DNA of 64,000 nt from the NCBI GenBank assembly GCA_036245805.1, contig BTRK01000004.1:10602001-10666000 (forward strand), in the 5' to 3' direction. A model generated the notes under the pieces. The model worked only from the letters and a program-made list of their open reading frames with translations, was not told where the DNA came from and made no database searches. The stretch's first letter is position 1. The number at the start of each line of letters is the position of its first letter. Position numbers and translations under genes: made by a program. Shown in pieces: positions 1 through 13,168 of the stretch. The stretch is from Pristionchus mayeri (taxonomy: Eukaryota; Nematoda; Chromadorea; Rhabditida; Neodiplogasteridae).

Positions 1-1347
1 GCACAACCCAGCAAAATGCATCATCCACAAGAGAAAGGACGCCTCTCACTTGACTTTGTTCGTTTGGCTCATTTATTGGTAATTGAATTTCTCATTGCTT
101 GTGCTGATCACACAACGTAACTTTAAAATCGGTTTATTATTCTCTATTTCCAGTGGATTTGGACAGTGGCGATTAGGTCAACATTCAGATTATCTGACTT
201 CCGCGGCACCTGAATACCGAAACAGGGAACACACTTGCGCCGAACTTATTAGGAGTGATGATCGATATTTTCTTTAGGATTGGCGCATATTTTGGGCTTG
301 TAGATATTATGCCCAATATCTGGACAACTCATTGAAATGAATTCGCGTCGCAATGTCGGGATCGCAGTTGGGCACAGTTCCTGCAATTGGAAATTATCAA
401 TTGCCTGGATGTTGCAGAGGATAACTCAGCACTTATTTCACAACTAGCCAACCGAATCAGGACTGAATAAGTAATGTTCGATCAATCAATTGCCCGGAAA
501 ACGAGTGGGAAAGCATAGGGGGGGGGGAGCCAATTAACCCAACTGTTGGGCACAGCTCCTGCAACCATAATGCATCGTGTTCCTTGATGTTGCTAAGGAG
601 AACCCTGCACTTCTAGCAAAATTTACCCATTCCTATTTACATCAACGTGAGCCTTCCTCATGTTCAGTCACACAATCCCACCGTAGGGGGGATTGGAAAT
701 TATAGGGAAAGTAGGATGGGTAATAATCGAAGAAGCGCCGGAAACGCACCAGGCTTTGATTTGCGAGCGCAACAGAATCGGCTCAATACTATCGTTCGTT
801 TCCTGGCTCCCTCGTGCTTCCATATGAACAGATACCCGACAATCCCGCAATTCACAGTGTGCATCTGCCATTTGCCAGTTATTTTCGTAATTAAAAAACA
901 AATTCAGAGCACATCACAAACAGATCTTACAGTACAGAACCTTTCGCACTTATGGAAAACTCCTTTTGATTGCACAAGGGATGCTAGGGCTACCCTATTC
1001 TGGGGATAGTGCAATAATAACTCGCCATCACAGCACTGGTGGTGATGACGGAGAAGGGAACGAGGTCCAGCACATACAACCACACCCAGAGAGTCGCAGT
1101 CATCTAAATGTAAAGGCACTTCCTTCTAGTAACCCAAGCCATTCGTAGTAAAAAAACGACAACGCTAGATTCTAGGAATTAATTTTTTTTAAACAATACT
1201 TCGTGATGTCTTAAAATGGATGAGAATGTTACAACCGATATAAACCATGCCTTGCAACATAAGCTAACGAATCCGACGACGAAAATGATGTGAGAAACGG
1301 TTGAAGCTTCCTTTATCTGGAAAGGATGGGCAAAATAGATGCAAACT
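1..1347. other. Intergenic, no convincing gene
   Basis: I see no supportable gene here. On the - strand, 1103-994 could be a 36-codon hydrophobic exon (preceded by TTTAG, followed by a GT), and 880-760 - could be a second membrane-like exon, but their reading phases do not join. They may be relics of a chemoreceptor or chance. Confidence 0.3.
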
Positions 1348-1457
1348 AGTGATGCTAAAACGGCGCGCACTCTCCTCGTTTCCCACGCTCTCTCGCGCTG
1401 TCTGACCTGTGAGAGAGCGTGTGAAACGTGGAGAGCGCGCGCCGTTTTGGCATCACT
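1348..1457. mobile_element. Short hairpin MITE
   Basis: Near-perfect palindrome of about 110 bp. It begins AGTGATGCTAAAACGGCGCGC and ends with the inverse, with a CTCTCTC-rich centre. It is flanked by TA on both sides and by a short direct repeat ATGCAAAC. This is the layout of a miniature inverted-repeat element; the family is not identified. Confidence 0.6.
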
Positions 1458-2320
1458 AATGCAAACAATCAAGAAGCAAAGCTCTCTAATGCAACTTAGC
1501 ATCACCACAATAATAACGTTCCTGAATACGATTACCTGATATTTCGCATTTAGCGAGCTGTGATGCACTGCGTTTATTCGGCGAGTGAATTTCCTACCGA
1601 ATATCATGCACTGAAACAAGATTAATTTCGTCATCTTGATCGACGATATTACGAGTGCATACTAACCAGCAGAGCTGAGATATCAACAGTGTTACTAGCT
1701 GCACCGATGAGGAAAAATTTGTCTAAAATACGAATAGGTCTTACTTTCGAAAATCATTCGCCCACCAGTTTGAATGATTCGCATGTAGCAGATGGTCCAG
1801 GTGACCTGTGATTTTCGAAATTTCACAAACATTTAAAACGACTAACTGCCAAGGCTTCCGCTATTAGGAATGCTTTCCAGTTGAAGGTTTGCGAATGATA
1901 TTTGGCGGGGCGATAGCAAGCGGCTGCTCGCTCCACAGCAATGAGAAGTTCCTGAGGTAAGACTCTTCTACCAAGATTAGTAAAACAAATTCTAGAACAT
2001 TCGAAAATGAATGTTTGCAAATCGACATTTAAGAGGACGGATCGGTAAGAATGGATCACCCCCCGGACATGCGGCCCCCCGGAATAAGAACCCCCAGAGT
2101 GAAAATAGGTTGTTTCTATACGATGCGGGATCTGCTTATTTTCAAGTCTTTTTGACTTTATTATGTTGAAAGCACTCATAAACGTCTATATAAACTGAAC
2201 AGGAGTGATACAATTAACTAATTATGAATTTTCGGATATACCAGATAATACACTGAAGTGTTCTCGCCATGGGGAGAACATGACGGACAAACTGAATTGA
2301 ATTCACTTTGCAATATCCTG

Positions 2321-2567
2321 GCTTCGCCCCATCCCAACTTTTTCGAATCACCCTCGGCCTCACGAGCCTTTCACAACGCTTACGCTGCGGGGAGTGAGAG
2401 CAAGTTGGGCAGATGTTACAACGGCTATGCGCTATATTTCAAAAGATGGGTTTGTGAATGCGCAAATAACTACGCTACCGTATTCTAAGGTATGCAAGTA
2501 GAAGCCTGCTTAAAACGTTGTAAAAGGCTCGTGAGGCCTCGGGCAATTAGAAAAAGTTGGGATGGGG
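2321..2567. repeat. Inverted repeat pair preceding the 1-kb repeat
   Basis: The segment 2321-2378 (CCCATCCCAACTTTTTCGA and CACGAGCCTTT) recurs inverted at 2511-2567. The same motif block is found at 53284-53375 in front of the second copy of the downstream tandem-unit repeat, so it probably belongs to the same mobile unit. Confidence 0.55.
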
Positions 2568-2569
2568 CC

Positions 2570-3566
2570 CTGCTAACGGTCAAGGTCCGACGCCACACGG
2601 ACGTGTTTGAGCCAAGTTAGAGCGATTTGAAGAGAAGAGATCAAAGATCAAGTTTCATATTTTAAAAGCGCTCGCTATGGGATTGCCAGCGGTCAAGGTC
2701 CTATCCTTCTACGATGATATTGAAGCGAGTTAGAGCCATTTGAAGAAAAAGATCAAACTACAATCTACAAAGATCAAAGATCAAACTTTAAAAGCGCTCG
2801 CCATGGGGATGCCAACGGTCAAGGTCCTATCCTTCTACGATGATTTTGAGCTAAGTTATAGCCATTTGAAGAAAAAGATCAAACTACAAACTACAAAGAT
2901 CAAACTTTAAAAGCGCTCGACATGGGGATGCCAACGGTCAAGGTCCTAACCTTCTACGATGACTTTGAAGCGAATTAGAGCCATTTGAAGAAAAAGATCA
3001 AACTACAAACTACAAAGATCAAACTTTAAAAGCGCTCGCCATGGGGATGCCAACGGTCAAGGTCCGACGTCACACGGACGTGTTTGAGCAAAGCTAGAGC
3101 GATTTGAAGAAAAAGATCAAAGATCAAGTTTAAAATTTTGGAAGTGCTCATCGTGGGGATGCCAACGGTCAAGGTCGTAGCGCTGTAGGATGATTTTGAG
3201 CCGAGTTAGTGCGATTTGAAGAAAGAGATCAAAGATCAAAGATCAAGTGTCAAATTTTGAAAGTGTTCTTCGCGGGGATGCCAATGGTCAAGGTCTGAAG
3301 TCGCACGGATACGTTTGAGCCGAGTTAGAGTCATTTGAAGGAAAAGATAAAACTACAAACTACAAAGATCAAAGGTCAAATTTTGAAAGCGCTCGTCAAG
3401 GGTTTTCATATGATCAAGGTCTTAGGCACGTAGGATGATTTTGAGGCGAATTAGAGCGATTTGAAAAAAAAGCGTGACAGACAGACGGACAGACGGACAG
3501 ACAGACGGACAGACAGACGGACAGACGGACAGACAGACGTTATGATATTTCTTTATACAGTAATAC
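2570..3566 (+). repeat. Interspersed repeat with ~110-118 bp internal tandem units (copy 1)
   Basis: About eight degenerate units built around ATGCCAACGGTCAAGGTC, followed by AGAGCGATTTGAAGAAAAAG and ATCAAA runs. The array ends in a (CAGACGGA)n microsatellite (3474-3540) and GTTATGATATTTCTTTATAC. A collinear, almost identical copy lies at 53940-54935 in the same orientation. Unit order is conserved between copies, so the whole array moved or was duplicated as one piece. No ORF or terminal motif names its class. Confidence 0.75.
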
Positions 3567-4603
3567 AGTAATTCTAGTTATCATAGTTTTCAATCTTCCC
3601 AAATAATTTTAAAATAGACCGATACATTTTTTTCTTGGAAGTTCGTCAATATGGAAAACCTGCAGTTGGTATGGAGGGCGATTCTATGCAGAATCGAGAA
3701 TACAAATAATAGTGGAGGAAGAGCGAATGCGATCGGGATGAGTTGCACTAGTTGCAAGACAGGGTACTGGTCGAGAGTTAAGGACCGGTTATGTGAGGTA
3801 GCCATCACTGAGCAATGCTTCCCGTAGTAGTGCTAGTTTGAATATCAAGAACCGCCCATTTCACTTCTCAAACATCATCTTGTGGGTGAAAAAGCTCGAT
3901 GGGGATAATTGGTAGCTAGCCTAGGCTTGGCCGCAGCAGATGCTTTGAAATTGTAAATTCACGCCAGTGGTGTACCCAGCGGGAACAAAGATCGTAATGT
4001 AATCATGCGCTTTTTACGAATGTACGAAAGGATCACGCAATAACTATATTGCTTCAAAGCAAGAATTGAGAAGACACGTTTTGTTTTCAGAAATATCAAA
4101 TGTATTAATTCAAATAATTATATTGTGATCTTAAAGTTACTGGTGATTTACAATTCAATTTACAAAGGTAAGACAATCTTGCTGGAAACGAGTGAAATTG
4201 AAAAAGTTATATTTTGATAATTTTTTTCTTCAGTTCACTTGTACACAATTTATAATAAATCTTGTGATTCCTGTGCTTACACACTGAAATATCTTCCGCG
4301 AATGATCCTTCATTTTTGATTGCCCGATTAGTGTTCAACGACTGTCATAACTCAGAAATACTAATAAGCTTAACACAACGAGAGAAGTTATCATAAACAA
4401 GCCTCCGATATTCAGAATTCTCGTGATATGACAGAGAATTTGCGTACATTGAGCATTATACAAATATTTGATTTTACAATATTTGATATTGCTATGAACT
4501 GCTCTCTTCGATACGGATTGGATCTCTACCGCAACTATTTCTTCGAAACCCATCAAACGTCAGTTAAATCCTGCCAGTAAATTCGAAAATGTTGCATTTT
4601 CAG
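3567..4603. other. Intergenic
   Basis: No gene recognised. A first exon for the chemoreceptor that starts at 4604 should lie in or near this stretch but I could not identify it. Confidence 0.4.
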
Positions 4604-6118
4604 TTTTCTAACTGCGATTCCATTCATAAATAGCCTCACTGTACACCCGTTGATATTTCTCGTGCTAAAGGACATTAAAGCAATGAGCTGGGAAATTCGG
4701 CTTGGATATTGCCTCATCGAGGTACGCATCGTTCTCAAGTCTCGACAGAATATTCAAAGATAACGATTACACATGTGTCGATCGTGCATAAATCCCACCA
4801 TCTATCAAGGCTAACGATTAAAGATATTTCTCATCCTTTTCGACTGGATCTTCAACTTCGCCCTGCGACCTTACAGCGTGGGCCCGTATGCTGGGTTATT
4901 CTGTGGAGGGCTTAGGCTTAGGCAGCTGAGAGCAAGCCGGAAAGCAATAATGGTGATTCAGCTCCCCTACTAGGAATTTGCTAAAATATACACCTTTTTT
5001 TCTTTTCAGATATCACTATCAACGGCTATAACGGCGCACGTTCCCTGCGTGTGGTTCATCTTCATGCAGATCCACAAACATGTCACTGCTGGGAATGGAA
5101 ATAACAGCATTCTCCGTTTATCGAACAGGCAATTTTAAAAGTATCTGGCGGAGTGAAAATTGATGTTATTTTGTAGGCAACAGTCGTTCATGGTATGCAT
5201 TAGCATTATACTAACTGTAGCCAAAATCTGGGGATCGGCTATGTTCGGTAAAGATTCGGATGAAGCGAAGCGAATGATTGAGGTGAAAAAGTAGTGTGCG
5301 ACATTCGGGTAATAGTCCCTTCCTTCTACACACCCTATCGATCGGTCGAGCTGCGATTCTCAGTAAGAAATTGGCGAATAGATATGTTTAGGAACCAGAG
5401 TTGCGCTGGCTCGCGGATAGAGAGGGGCAGATGCTAGCATTCGGAAGGTTCGGAGGAGCGCAATACTTTCGTTTCGGTAAACAGCGGAAAATCTGGACAA
5501 ACAGAACATAATCGTTTCAGAAATGTACATACTCAGCCTCTCAATGTTTCTTATTAGCCTATTGCCCCTTATTCAAACTCTGGACATAATTAGACGATTG
5601 GCCTTCGTGAAATCGGTATGTTTTGAATATATATATTTGTTTGTTTTTGAAGTGTAAAAATAAATAATATTTGCAAACTACAGGTGAAAGAATCAAATAA
5701 GACGCAGGCTATGAAGAGGCAATTGCTCATTTACTTCATGTTACTGGTGAGCTTTAGAGTTCGTAATTCGGAGATCCTCTTAATTTCACACAACCTCTGG
5801 TCGAGACTGGCGAGAGAGCGTGGGAAATGAAGAGACGGTGATCCGAATTAAGAACTCCTGTCAGCTTTGAAACATTTTAAACTGCAGAGTGCGGGAGGAT
5901 TTATTTGTCTCGTCGTTCCGCTATCGATGTTTGTCTCTGCAATGATCTTTGATCTTTCTGTGCTCCCACCACCTATTTTGATAACACTCAGAGTGACAGA
6001 AATGGTCAGCTCATTGTTTGACATCTCTTGATATTGGAATATTTCACAGGCTTTGTTCACGCTCAACCCGCTCCAATTTGCATTCATATGCATAGTGAGA
6101 AATGCCGGGCTGTTAAAG
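4604..6118 (+). CDS. Seven-transmembrane chemoreceptor, Sri/Srh-like (partial)
   Basis: Putative G-protein-coupled chemoreceptor of chemosensory neurons. Exons I can join: 4604-4721 (TM2 with HPLIFLVLKDIKAM), 4824-4911 (TM3, ending LRPYSVGPYAGLFCGG), 5010-5128, 5177-5282, 5392-5476 (PELRWLADREG), 5521-5615 (TM5), 5684-5746 (KTQAMKRQLLIYF, the cytoplasmic entry to TM6) and 6050-6118. The RPY-x4-PYAG motif after TM3 and the KT-x-x-M-x-x-Q-L-L motif before TM6 resemble the Str superfamily (srh/sri). The exon after 5128 needs a GC donor (AG|GCAATT). TM1 and TM7 exons were not found; a MITE sits at the donor after 5746 and a 1.5 kb foldback element follows the last exon, so the gene may be broken. 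The donor of the TM3 exon is unclear. Confidence 0.5.
5755..5859. mobile_element. hAT-like MITE at a 5' splice site
   Basis: Imperfect palindrome starting TAGAGTTCGTAATTCGG and ending in the inverse. Flanking 8-bp duplications are GTGAGCTT (5747-5754) and GTCAGCTT (5860-5867). The left duplication is itself the 5' splice donor of the exon ending at 5746. Confidence 0.7.
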
Positions 6119-6383
6119 GTTAGTTTTTGGATTTTTAAACATATTTTTATTAGCATGTCGATACAAATTCAGATTCGGTATCGTCGAATGCATTTGGTGG
6201 TCTTTGGTCGATCTGTGGTGGAGAGTATCGGCCAATGGGAGCTCAGATGATGCATCAAATCGAAGAAGAATTCAATGAAAAACATATTCCCAATCACATC
6301 GGAAACATCATTTAGCGTATATTTCAATGTGTTTTCATGTAATGTGTTTTGTCTTTGTGAATACATACAACTTACGCTAAATG

Positions 6384-6425
6384 TGTTTTTATGTTTTTAT
6401 GTTTTTATGTTTTATGTTTTTATGT
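6384..6425 (+). repeat. TTTTTATG microsatellite
   Basis: Short tandem run of (T)4-5ATG immediately left of the foldback element. Confidence 0.8.
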
Positions 6426-6429
6426 TTAT

Positions 6430-7944
6430 CACGCGTATCACGAGTCAGTGGATGAAATTCTGAACTCTCGGGAACATTTTGAAATTTTTAATCTCGGATT
6501 AGCTCCTCATTATGTTGTAGTAATACCCTGGAGTGACGATTTCGGAAAATATAGGTGATAGGTCCCAGAGCCGGCTGTTAGGAATTTTTCGGTTTTGCAC
6601 CTGGTTACACTGTATTTAAGCTCCCAGACCAGCTACAGAGCGGGCACTGGGCTCAAAATGAGCGGAAAAAATATTCTGAACAACTTTTATGTTGACAACT
6701 TTTTGAAATAATCGCAAGTCAAAAGGATATGACTAAATGTTGAATCCGAAACTTTCAAAAATGTTTTCTCCATCACGCAGGAAAATTACTGCGGATTTTT
6801 ATTTCATTAAATGAAAGAAGATGCCTTCATACATCTATAAAAAATATAAAATGGAAAATCGAGAGGGGTACCTCTTTCGATATTTCGCGTCAAAGGTGCC
6901 ACATTGGCATAGCATCAGAATAAATTACGTCCAGTGAACCGTAACTTCACATTCAATGAGAACTCTATGTGATTTATTAGTTTTATCAATGCTACAATTA
7001 ATTTGGCATTGAAAAATTCCAAGTTTGGTAAAGTTTAAAAAATCGATTTTTTCGACCTGCATTTATCGCTTATTTACGCATCTGAAAGTCAAGATTATTA
7101 ATCATTCATAGTCAATAACTATATGCAAGTTTTAGTAGACCTCGGGAACTATGAAAATATTTGAGAAAGAACCCACTCAAACTTCATATTGTTTAGATTT
7201 TCTCACCCGAACATGCCTTCCCGAGAGTTTCGGAAATATTGGAAGTTCATTTTTGACCATGGTTAATAGGCTGTGAATGATTAATAATCTTGAGTTTTAG
7301 ATGTGTAAATAAGCGATAAACGGCGGTCGAAAAAATGGATTTTTTAAACTTTACCAAACTTAGAATTTTTCAATGCCAAATTAATTGTAGCATTGATAAA
7401 ACTAATAAATCACATAGAGTTCTCATTGAATGTGAAGTTACGGTTCACTGGACATAATTTATTTTGATGATATGCCAGTGTGGCACCTTGGACGCGAAAT
7501 ATCGAATGAGGTTCCCCTCTCGATTTTCCATTTTATATTTTTTATAGATGTATGAAGGCATCTTCTTTCATTTAATGAAATAAAAATCCGCTGTAAGTTT
7601 CCTTCGTGATGGAGAAAACGTTTTTTGAAAGTTTCGGATTCAACATTTTTAGTCATATCCTTTTAACTTGCGATTATTTCGAAAAGTTGTAAACATAAAA
7701 GTTGTTCAGAATAATTTTCCGCTTATTTTGAGCCCAGTGCGAGCTCTGTAGCAGATCTGGGAGCTGAAATACAGTAGAGCAAGGTAAAAAACCGGAAAAT
7801 TCCTAAAAGACGGCTCTGGGACCTATCACCTCTATTTTTCGAAATCATCACTCCAGGGTATTACTACAGCATAATAAGGAGCTAATCCGCGATTAAAAAT
7901 TTGAAAATGTTCCCGCACTCCTTCACTGACTCGTGATACGCGTG
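6430..7944. mobile_element. 1.5-kb foldback element (FB1)
   Basis: Two inverted arms of about 690 bp (6430-7119 and 7258-7944) around a ~140-bp unpaired centre. Termini are CACGCGTATCACGAGTCAGTG and its inverse. Both ends are flanked by TTAT (6426-6429 and 7945-7948), a probable 4-bp target duplication. Arms are roughly 90% alike. No long ORF lies inside, so it is non-autonomous. Superfamily unknown. Confidence 0.75.
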
Positions 7945-8691
7945 TTATGTTTTTACGTTTATGCCGCCCTCCCATCAAAATGTGAATACTATGCAGACTT
8001 CAATGATCGCCCCTTCTCCTCTTCCACGTATGATCCTATCGACGTTCCCTCACTGTGCACTCTTGTATCCCACATCAAAACAACGTTGTTATCATCAATT
8101 CCTTCCGTTTCTTACTATCATCGGAATCTCACACTAACATTTTACCATCATTATGCAAATTTACAAATGTTGTGGAAGTGGACACTTACAATTTTCGCTA
8201 GAGCATTTCTTAGATGCATTGGCAAGCCTACAATATGCAGATTTTTGTGTCTTCGTGTATTCGACTCACTCTGTTCAGCATCCATTATTGAGATCAACAT
8301 ATCAAACTAGTGCAAGAAAGAAGGAATTATTTTTATGTTGTTGATGAGCAAAAGTGCGATCTTCTGATCTTTCTGTTTGTTTCTCCACGTTCTGCTGGGA
8401 ATGCGCACGCGCGGATTATCATTCGAGTCGGTGAACACTCACTACAGCATGTGGTGTGCGGCAAGTAGCGCCCAAGCGTGACTCTGACTTGAGTTCTCCT
8501 CTCTTCGTTCCACATGATCTTTCGTATCTCTAACATGCTAGCAACCGAGTTGGAAACAAGCTTGGGGGAAGCTTCCAAATGCGGGTTTTACTGGACGATA
8601 CAATGGTCGATTGCTTGTTTTTTTAACTGTGAATTAACTGCATTACATATATGGTAATTATAAATTCTGTAGAAAGAGATTCACTTCAGTT
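7945..8691. other. Intergenic
   Basis: No gene recognised; contains the presumed promoter and trans-splice region of the nuclear receptor that starts at 8692. Confidence 0.4.
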
Positions 8692-11408
8692 ATGTTCGTC
8701 TCCTGTCTCGTCTGTGGTCGAAAAACGTCCTCCACAAACATGGGCATAAATACGTGTCGGGCGTGCGGTGCATTCTATCGGTTCGAAAAGCCATTTCTAT
8801 AAATTTGTAAAGTATTTTACTAAATACATTTAACGTCTCACATATTTTAATTCTTCAGGCGAAATCGGCCGCTCGCACACACGCTCAAGTGCGCCTTCGA
8901 CAATCGTTGCGGCATGGACTTTGAAAGTTTGTTCATATAATACGAAATTTTCAAAATTCGTATCAGCAGCGCACTGGCAATGCCGAGTAGACTGTATATA
9001 ATAAAGAGATGGTCAATTTACTAGGATATCGCCGATAGGTATCGACTCTGCTCTATGAGGACTTTGCAGAGAACCTCTTCCCCTGTCGCAAGTGTCGTCT
9101 GTCCCGATTCGAGACGGCTATTAGGTAGAGTTCACATGTCGCATAATCCTCTCATCATTCATCACAATAACTCGATAGATCGAGAGATGAGTGATTGTAT
9201 TGAATGACGAGGCCGTTGTATCGTTTTTCGAATCCTACTTTTAGGGCGGGCAATCAGGATGGAGACGCGCTGCTGTCGCCTTCGGCAGAAATATTTCTCA
9301 GCGAGAATAGCAAGCCCGCAGAATTCGAACGCTGGACACAGTCAATCATGTAGGTTGCACTCATTCATTTTGGAGTTTGTGAAACAGTCGACTCGAGTGT
9401 ATGCGCAAAAGGGAACATATTTATATTTCAGTGACCAATCACATCGGAACCGACACAATTCGATCCTCGAAACAATTCGAAAGAATCATGAGTTCGTTTC
9501 ACTCCAGGCTTTTTATAATTATTTTTTGAAGCACGATCTGTGCGAAAAGGAGAACAGCAGAGCTAAAAATGCATGGAATCGAAATGGATCCACTGGAAGC
9601 GAGCAAAGAGGAATACGTTAGTGCTCATTCGTTGAAAATTTGGATAATTTCCCCCGTTTGCCTCTCTATCCCTCTGTGTATCGTTAACGTGTTCAGGAGT
9701 TGACTCCGAGCACCTATCGATTCATGAACGAATCAGCCAAAGTGATGATCTCAGGACTCTTCGAATTCGTTCCATCTGTTTTCCCTGAATTTCGCGTCTT
9801 GAAAACCTCCGACAAGGTTTGTCATACATTCAGATGGTAAACTTTCAGAATGCTTCGTGTTTTCAGTGGTTGCTCATTCGCAATTACCACCGGTCGTTCT
9901 TCTTTATTGACGCATCGCTCAGGATTCAGAGAAGACGGCGCCAGCTTGGCGTCAACAAAAAAGAAGGCAGATTGTTCGTTCAAGCTTATTACTTATTCGT
10001 CATGAACTCACTTCAGCATGTTCGTTTCATATACAACGTACTTTTCGCTCGAAACAGTCGATACGTTCTTCAGTGACTGCCCCGATCCATCGAATTGCAG
10101 AGCCGCCATAGAGTGAGTACCTTATCTAAACCTGCAACCAATTCCACATCTTTTTGCAGAACGGGAATGAGTATATTTCTCGAACACTTTCCCAGAATGC
10201 GCAAACAGTTCATTGAATTGAAGCCTACTGAAGAAGAATTGCACGCTCTCTTGGGTTTGGCGTTCTGGAGCGTCGGTGAGCGAAGCTACAGTTATCCTTT
10301 GCGAAAAAAAATCTTATTTTTTTGGAAACAGTTACAAATAGAGATGATAAAGGAAGAGCAATTTTGCGATTTTTCGAAAACTTTGAGCGGTCGTATCTTA
10401 AAACCAAGTCGGGAAACCATAGGAAGAGTTTCTTCTAATCGATCCGAAATCTATTCATGGTCATTTTCCTGCTTTGTGCGGGCAAAAATACTCACATTCT
10501 TCCCTAATATTCAAAAACTCTTCCGCAAGACTGAGCGTTTTTCCGAAATTTTTAGATTGTCTTTTCTAGTATGCAAATGAGATGTGCTAATCCTACAAAT
10601 TACAATTCTAAAGAAGTGTTCAGGTCACTTTAATACAATCTTCCTCTAAGCAATCAACTTTAGCTATTCTTGGCAACTCTACAGTCAGATATATGATTCT
10701 CCGAACTCTTCCTTTATCATCTCTAGTTACAAATCGTGGAGCGAAACTCGAATTGTTGCAATTCCGTGATTGTAACATATTTTTTCAGAAAATCTGGACC
10801 TTGATGATGGAATTTTGTTGTTGGCTACTCGATACCGGACGGAGATTATAGCTGAGTTGACTGCTCACTATCGAAGGACAAACGGACACGAGAAGGGAGC
10901 AGCGCGAATAGGCATGCTGCTGTGTCTGCTGCAAGACATCAGAGTTCGTTCTAGAGTTCGATAAATGGGCCATTTCTCCATTTCCATCGTAGCTCGATCG
11001 GACTAGATGAGAAAACTAGGCGCGTTGTTGTTTTTGAGGAAACTAGGCGTGTTGGTGTGAGAATATCAAACCTAGAAATGTATCAAACCGCAAAATACGT
11101 CGGGCATTTTTGAAGAGACGTGCAATTATATTTAGCTTGTACTGGGCTTTCCGTCGTGGTGGAGCAATCGTCTGACTCTCTCCAAAGTGCATTATATCTC
11201 GCTTTCTCTAATCAGCGAGAGAGTGTGTAATGTGAGGAGAGTCAGACGATTCCTCGCGATGTGATTTACTGTTAGGCGTTATATTCCAAATTTTTAAATC
11301 TATAGCAATTTCCAGAGAGCGGAGTTGAGCCTGAATGCGGACGGAGAATTACTGCGCATGTTGGGTGCATTCGACGACGAGACAGTAACTTACAAATTGC
11401 AAGTGTAA
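8692..11408 (+). CDS. Nuclear hormone receptor (paralogue A)
   Basis: Ligand-regulated transcription factor acting in the nucleus. Exons: 8692-8780, 8859-8926, 9070-9124, 9245-9349, 9432-9491, 9532-9616, 9697-9816, 9867-about 9984, 10017-10112, 10160-10275, 10789-10943, 11316-11408. Exon 1 encodes zinc finger I of the DNA-binding domain, C-x2-C-x13-C-x2-C (CLVC...CRACGAFYR). Exons 2-3 give a second finger CAFDNRC...CRKCRL, in which the spacing before the last pair is about ten residues. The ligand-binding part includes GLFEFVPSVFPEF, WLLIRNYHRSF and ends LGAFDDETVTYKLQV-stop. ACTTCAG just before the ATG suits a trans-splice acceptor. Phases agree throughout with paralogue B at 15116-17466, which is the main support. 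The donor of exon 8 is uncertain. Confidence 0.8.
10952..11090. mobile_element. Truncated hAT-like MITE in a nuclear receptor intron
   Basis: TAGAGTTCGATAAATGGGCC begins eight bases after the exon end at 10943, so the donor sequence GTTCGTTC occupies the place of the 8-bp target duplication. The right terminus was not found; the right boundary is approximate. Confidence 0.4.
11162..11255. mobile_element. Short hairpin MITE in intron
   Basis: Palindrome with arms AATCGTCTGACTCTCTCC and inverse, in the last intron of the nuclear receptor ending at 11408. Its CTCTC-rich centre resembles other hairpins in this window. Confidence 0.5.
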
Positions 11409-13168
11409 CACGTTATTCGATTAGCTATACCGATATTTTAATATTTTCTCTAGTTGCCATGAGATGCGAATGATAAAACTGTGTTAAGAGGAGCTTTTCG
11501 ATGTGTATTCACCTACACTCTGCAAGTGCGATCGTGCGCATTTGTAAGGGGGTCCCGATTTGGCTAATCGTCTCGTCTGCATTTTAATGCAAATTCTTTC
11601 CATCGGAGATTCTGCAACGTCATTTCTTTCGAAGTGAACGTGCAGTCTTCACGAAATTACTTGAGCAATTAGCGAAATGGGCGCGAAAATCTTGTATAAT
11701 TTCGCCCAGCATTATTCCGGTAATTACCCGTGGAGAGGAGTCTTATTGGCGTGACGCTTCGAAAACGACTTACAATTTTGTAAGAACATGTATAGACAGT
11801 CAACGTGACGCGTCAACAAATAATCATGTTCGGTTCATCTTCAACATACTACTCTCGATTGTGAAAGAATTGGATAGATTTTGCGCTCGTATTCTGAAAT
11901 AACTCGAGTTTATTGACCATCAAATCCTTTATTTCCAGGTAAAAAACTCTGAAAATACGTCTCCCTCATGATGTCGCTTTTTTCCTATTAACACCATCAT
12001 GTATGCAAAAAACGACAGGAAAACACTTCAGACAGTAGACCAAAACATCGTCACTGTAAGTGGTCGTTAATCCTCAAAAGAGCAAGGTCACTTGGTGGAG
12101 TTCGAACTTTCGAACTGTATTTCCTGGTCTGTTTTCCTCGACACTCTTCAGTAGGTAGTGTCGCGAGGATTGTACTGCTCGCGTGAGTATAAGTGATGCC
12201 AAATCGACTCGTGAATTTCTCGTTTCACATCTCGTTTAACCGGTGAGAGAGCATCCGAGATGAGTAGGGCGAATGACGACTTGGTAACACTAGTGAGTAT
12301 CATTTCATCATGGAATGATTTTGGTAGAATAGTTGGAGCCAAATTGTTTACGCCAGTTATCCGAAATCTTCGGTTATACGACACTGATCAATCCACGATT
12401 TGTTGTTAATTTGGAAGTCAATTATTCAGTATTTATTGGCAAGACGAGGTGGTTTTTTTCACAGTTGTCTCCTTCATATATTCCAATAATCGTTGGTCAA
12501 TGAAACGTTCCTGTAATAGTTGTTCTCGAACTTAAAAGTACAAACTCAATAAAGTACGCCATTCATATTGTAGTTCACCATACTAATGTATCCTGATTGT
12601 AGCTATTGCCAATTCCGGTAATACGGATATAATACAGTTCCGTTCCATTAATATCTAATCCCTCATTTCCGAGCCAATTTAATGCGATTTGTGGTGGTTG
12701 GTGTCGAGAACTATTTCTCGTAGTCTATAGCAATCTCTCGTTCACTACTTGTTTACGAAATGGGCAAATGCGTGCGTCGGGGACGATTTCTGGGCACTTA
12801 GTGCGTACGTGACTTTAGTTTTTTTTTCCATCTCGTTCAGGGATACGGGTACGATAGTTTCGTATCGTAACATGAGAAGGACCGAATACAATTTGTACCG
12901 AGGATGCGATACTTGGTCGGAAGAGAACGCACCGGATGAGAACCAATAATCCACCCTTCTCCTCTAATTTCAAACGGTGTCCAACCTGTCCAAAAGACTT
13001 CTGTAAAAATATCATGGAAGGGTATTATTTTTAATATATACTGTGTGTTATCATCCGACTTAGTGCCACTTGAAACCAATTGTAACATAATAAAATGTCC
13101 ATTTCTGGGCGACCTCCCACATCTTTCGATAACTTATTGCTGTGGTGTTTGGAAGTTCGGCGGTTTTA
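11409..13168. other. Intergenic
   Basis: No gene recognised on either strand. A single CCGACTTAGTGCC end of the GGCACTAGG-type MITE occurs near 13055. Confidence 0.4.

Noticed and set aside
3474..3560. Possible CRISPR-like or coding repeat
   Set aside because: It is a simple CAGA/CGGA microsatellite at the end of an interspersed repeat in a eukaryote.
9500..9540. Apparent frame break in the first nuclear receptor at 9492-9531
   Set aside because: A donor at CATGA|GTTCGT gives a 40-bp intron and restores phase with the paralogue.
10095..10580. 161-codon ORF in the first nuclear receptor
   Set aside because: Only its part 10160-10275 is a supported exon; the rest reads through an intron.
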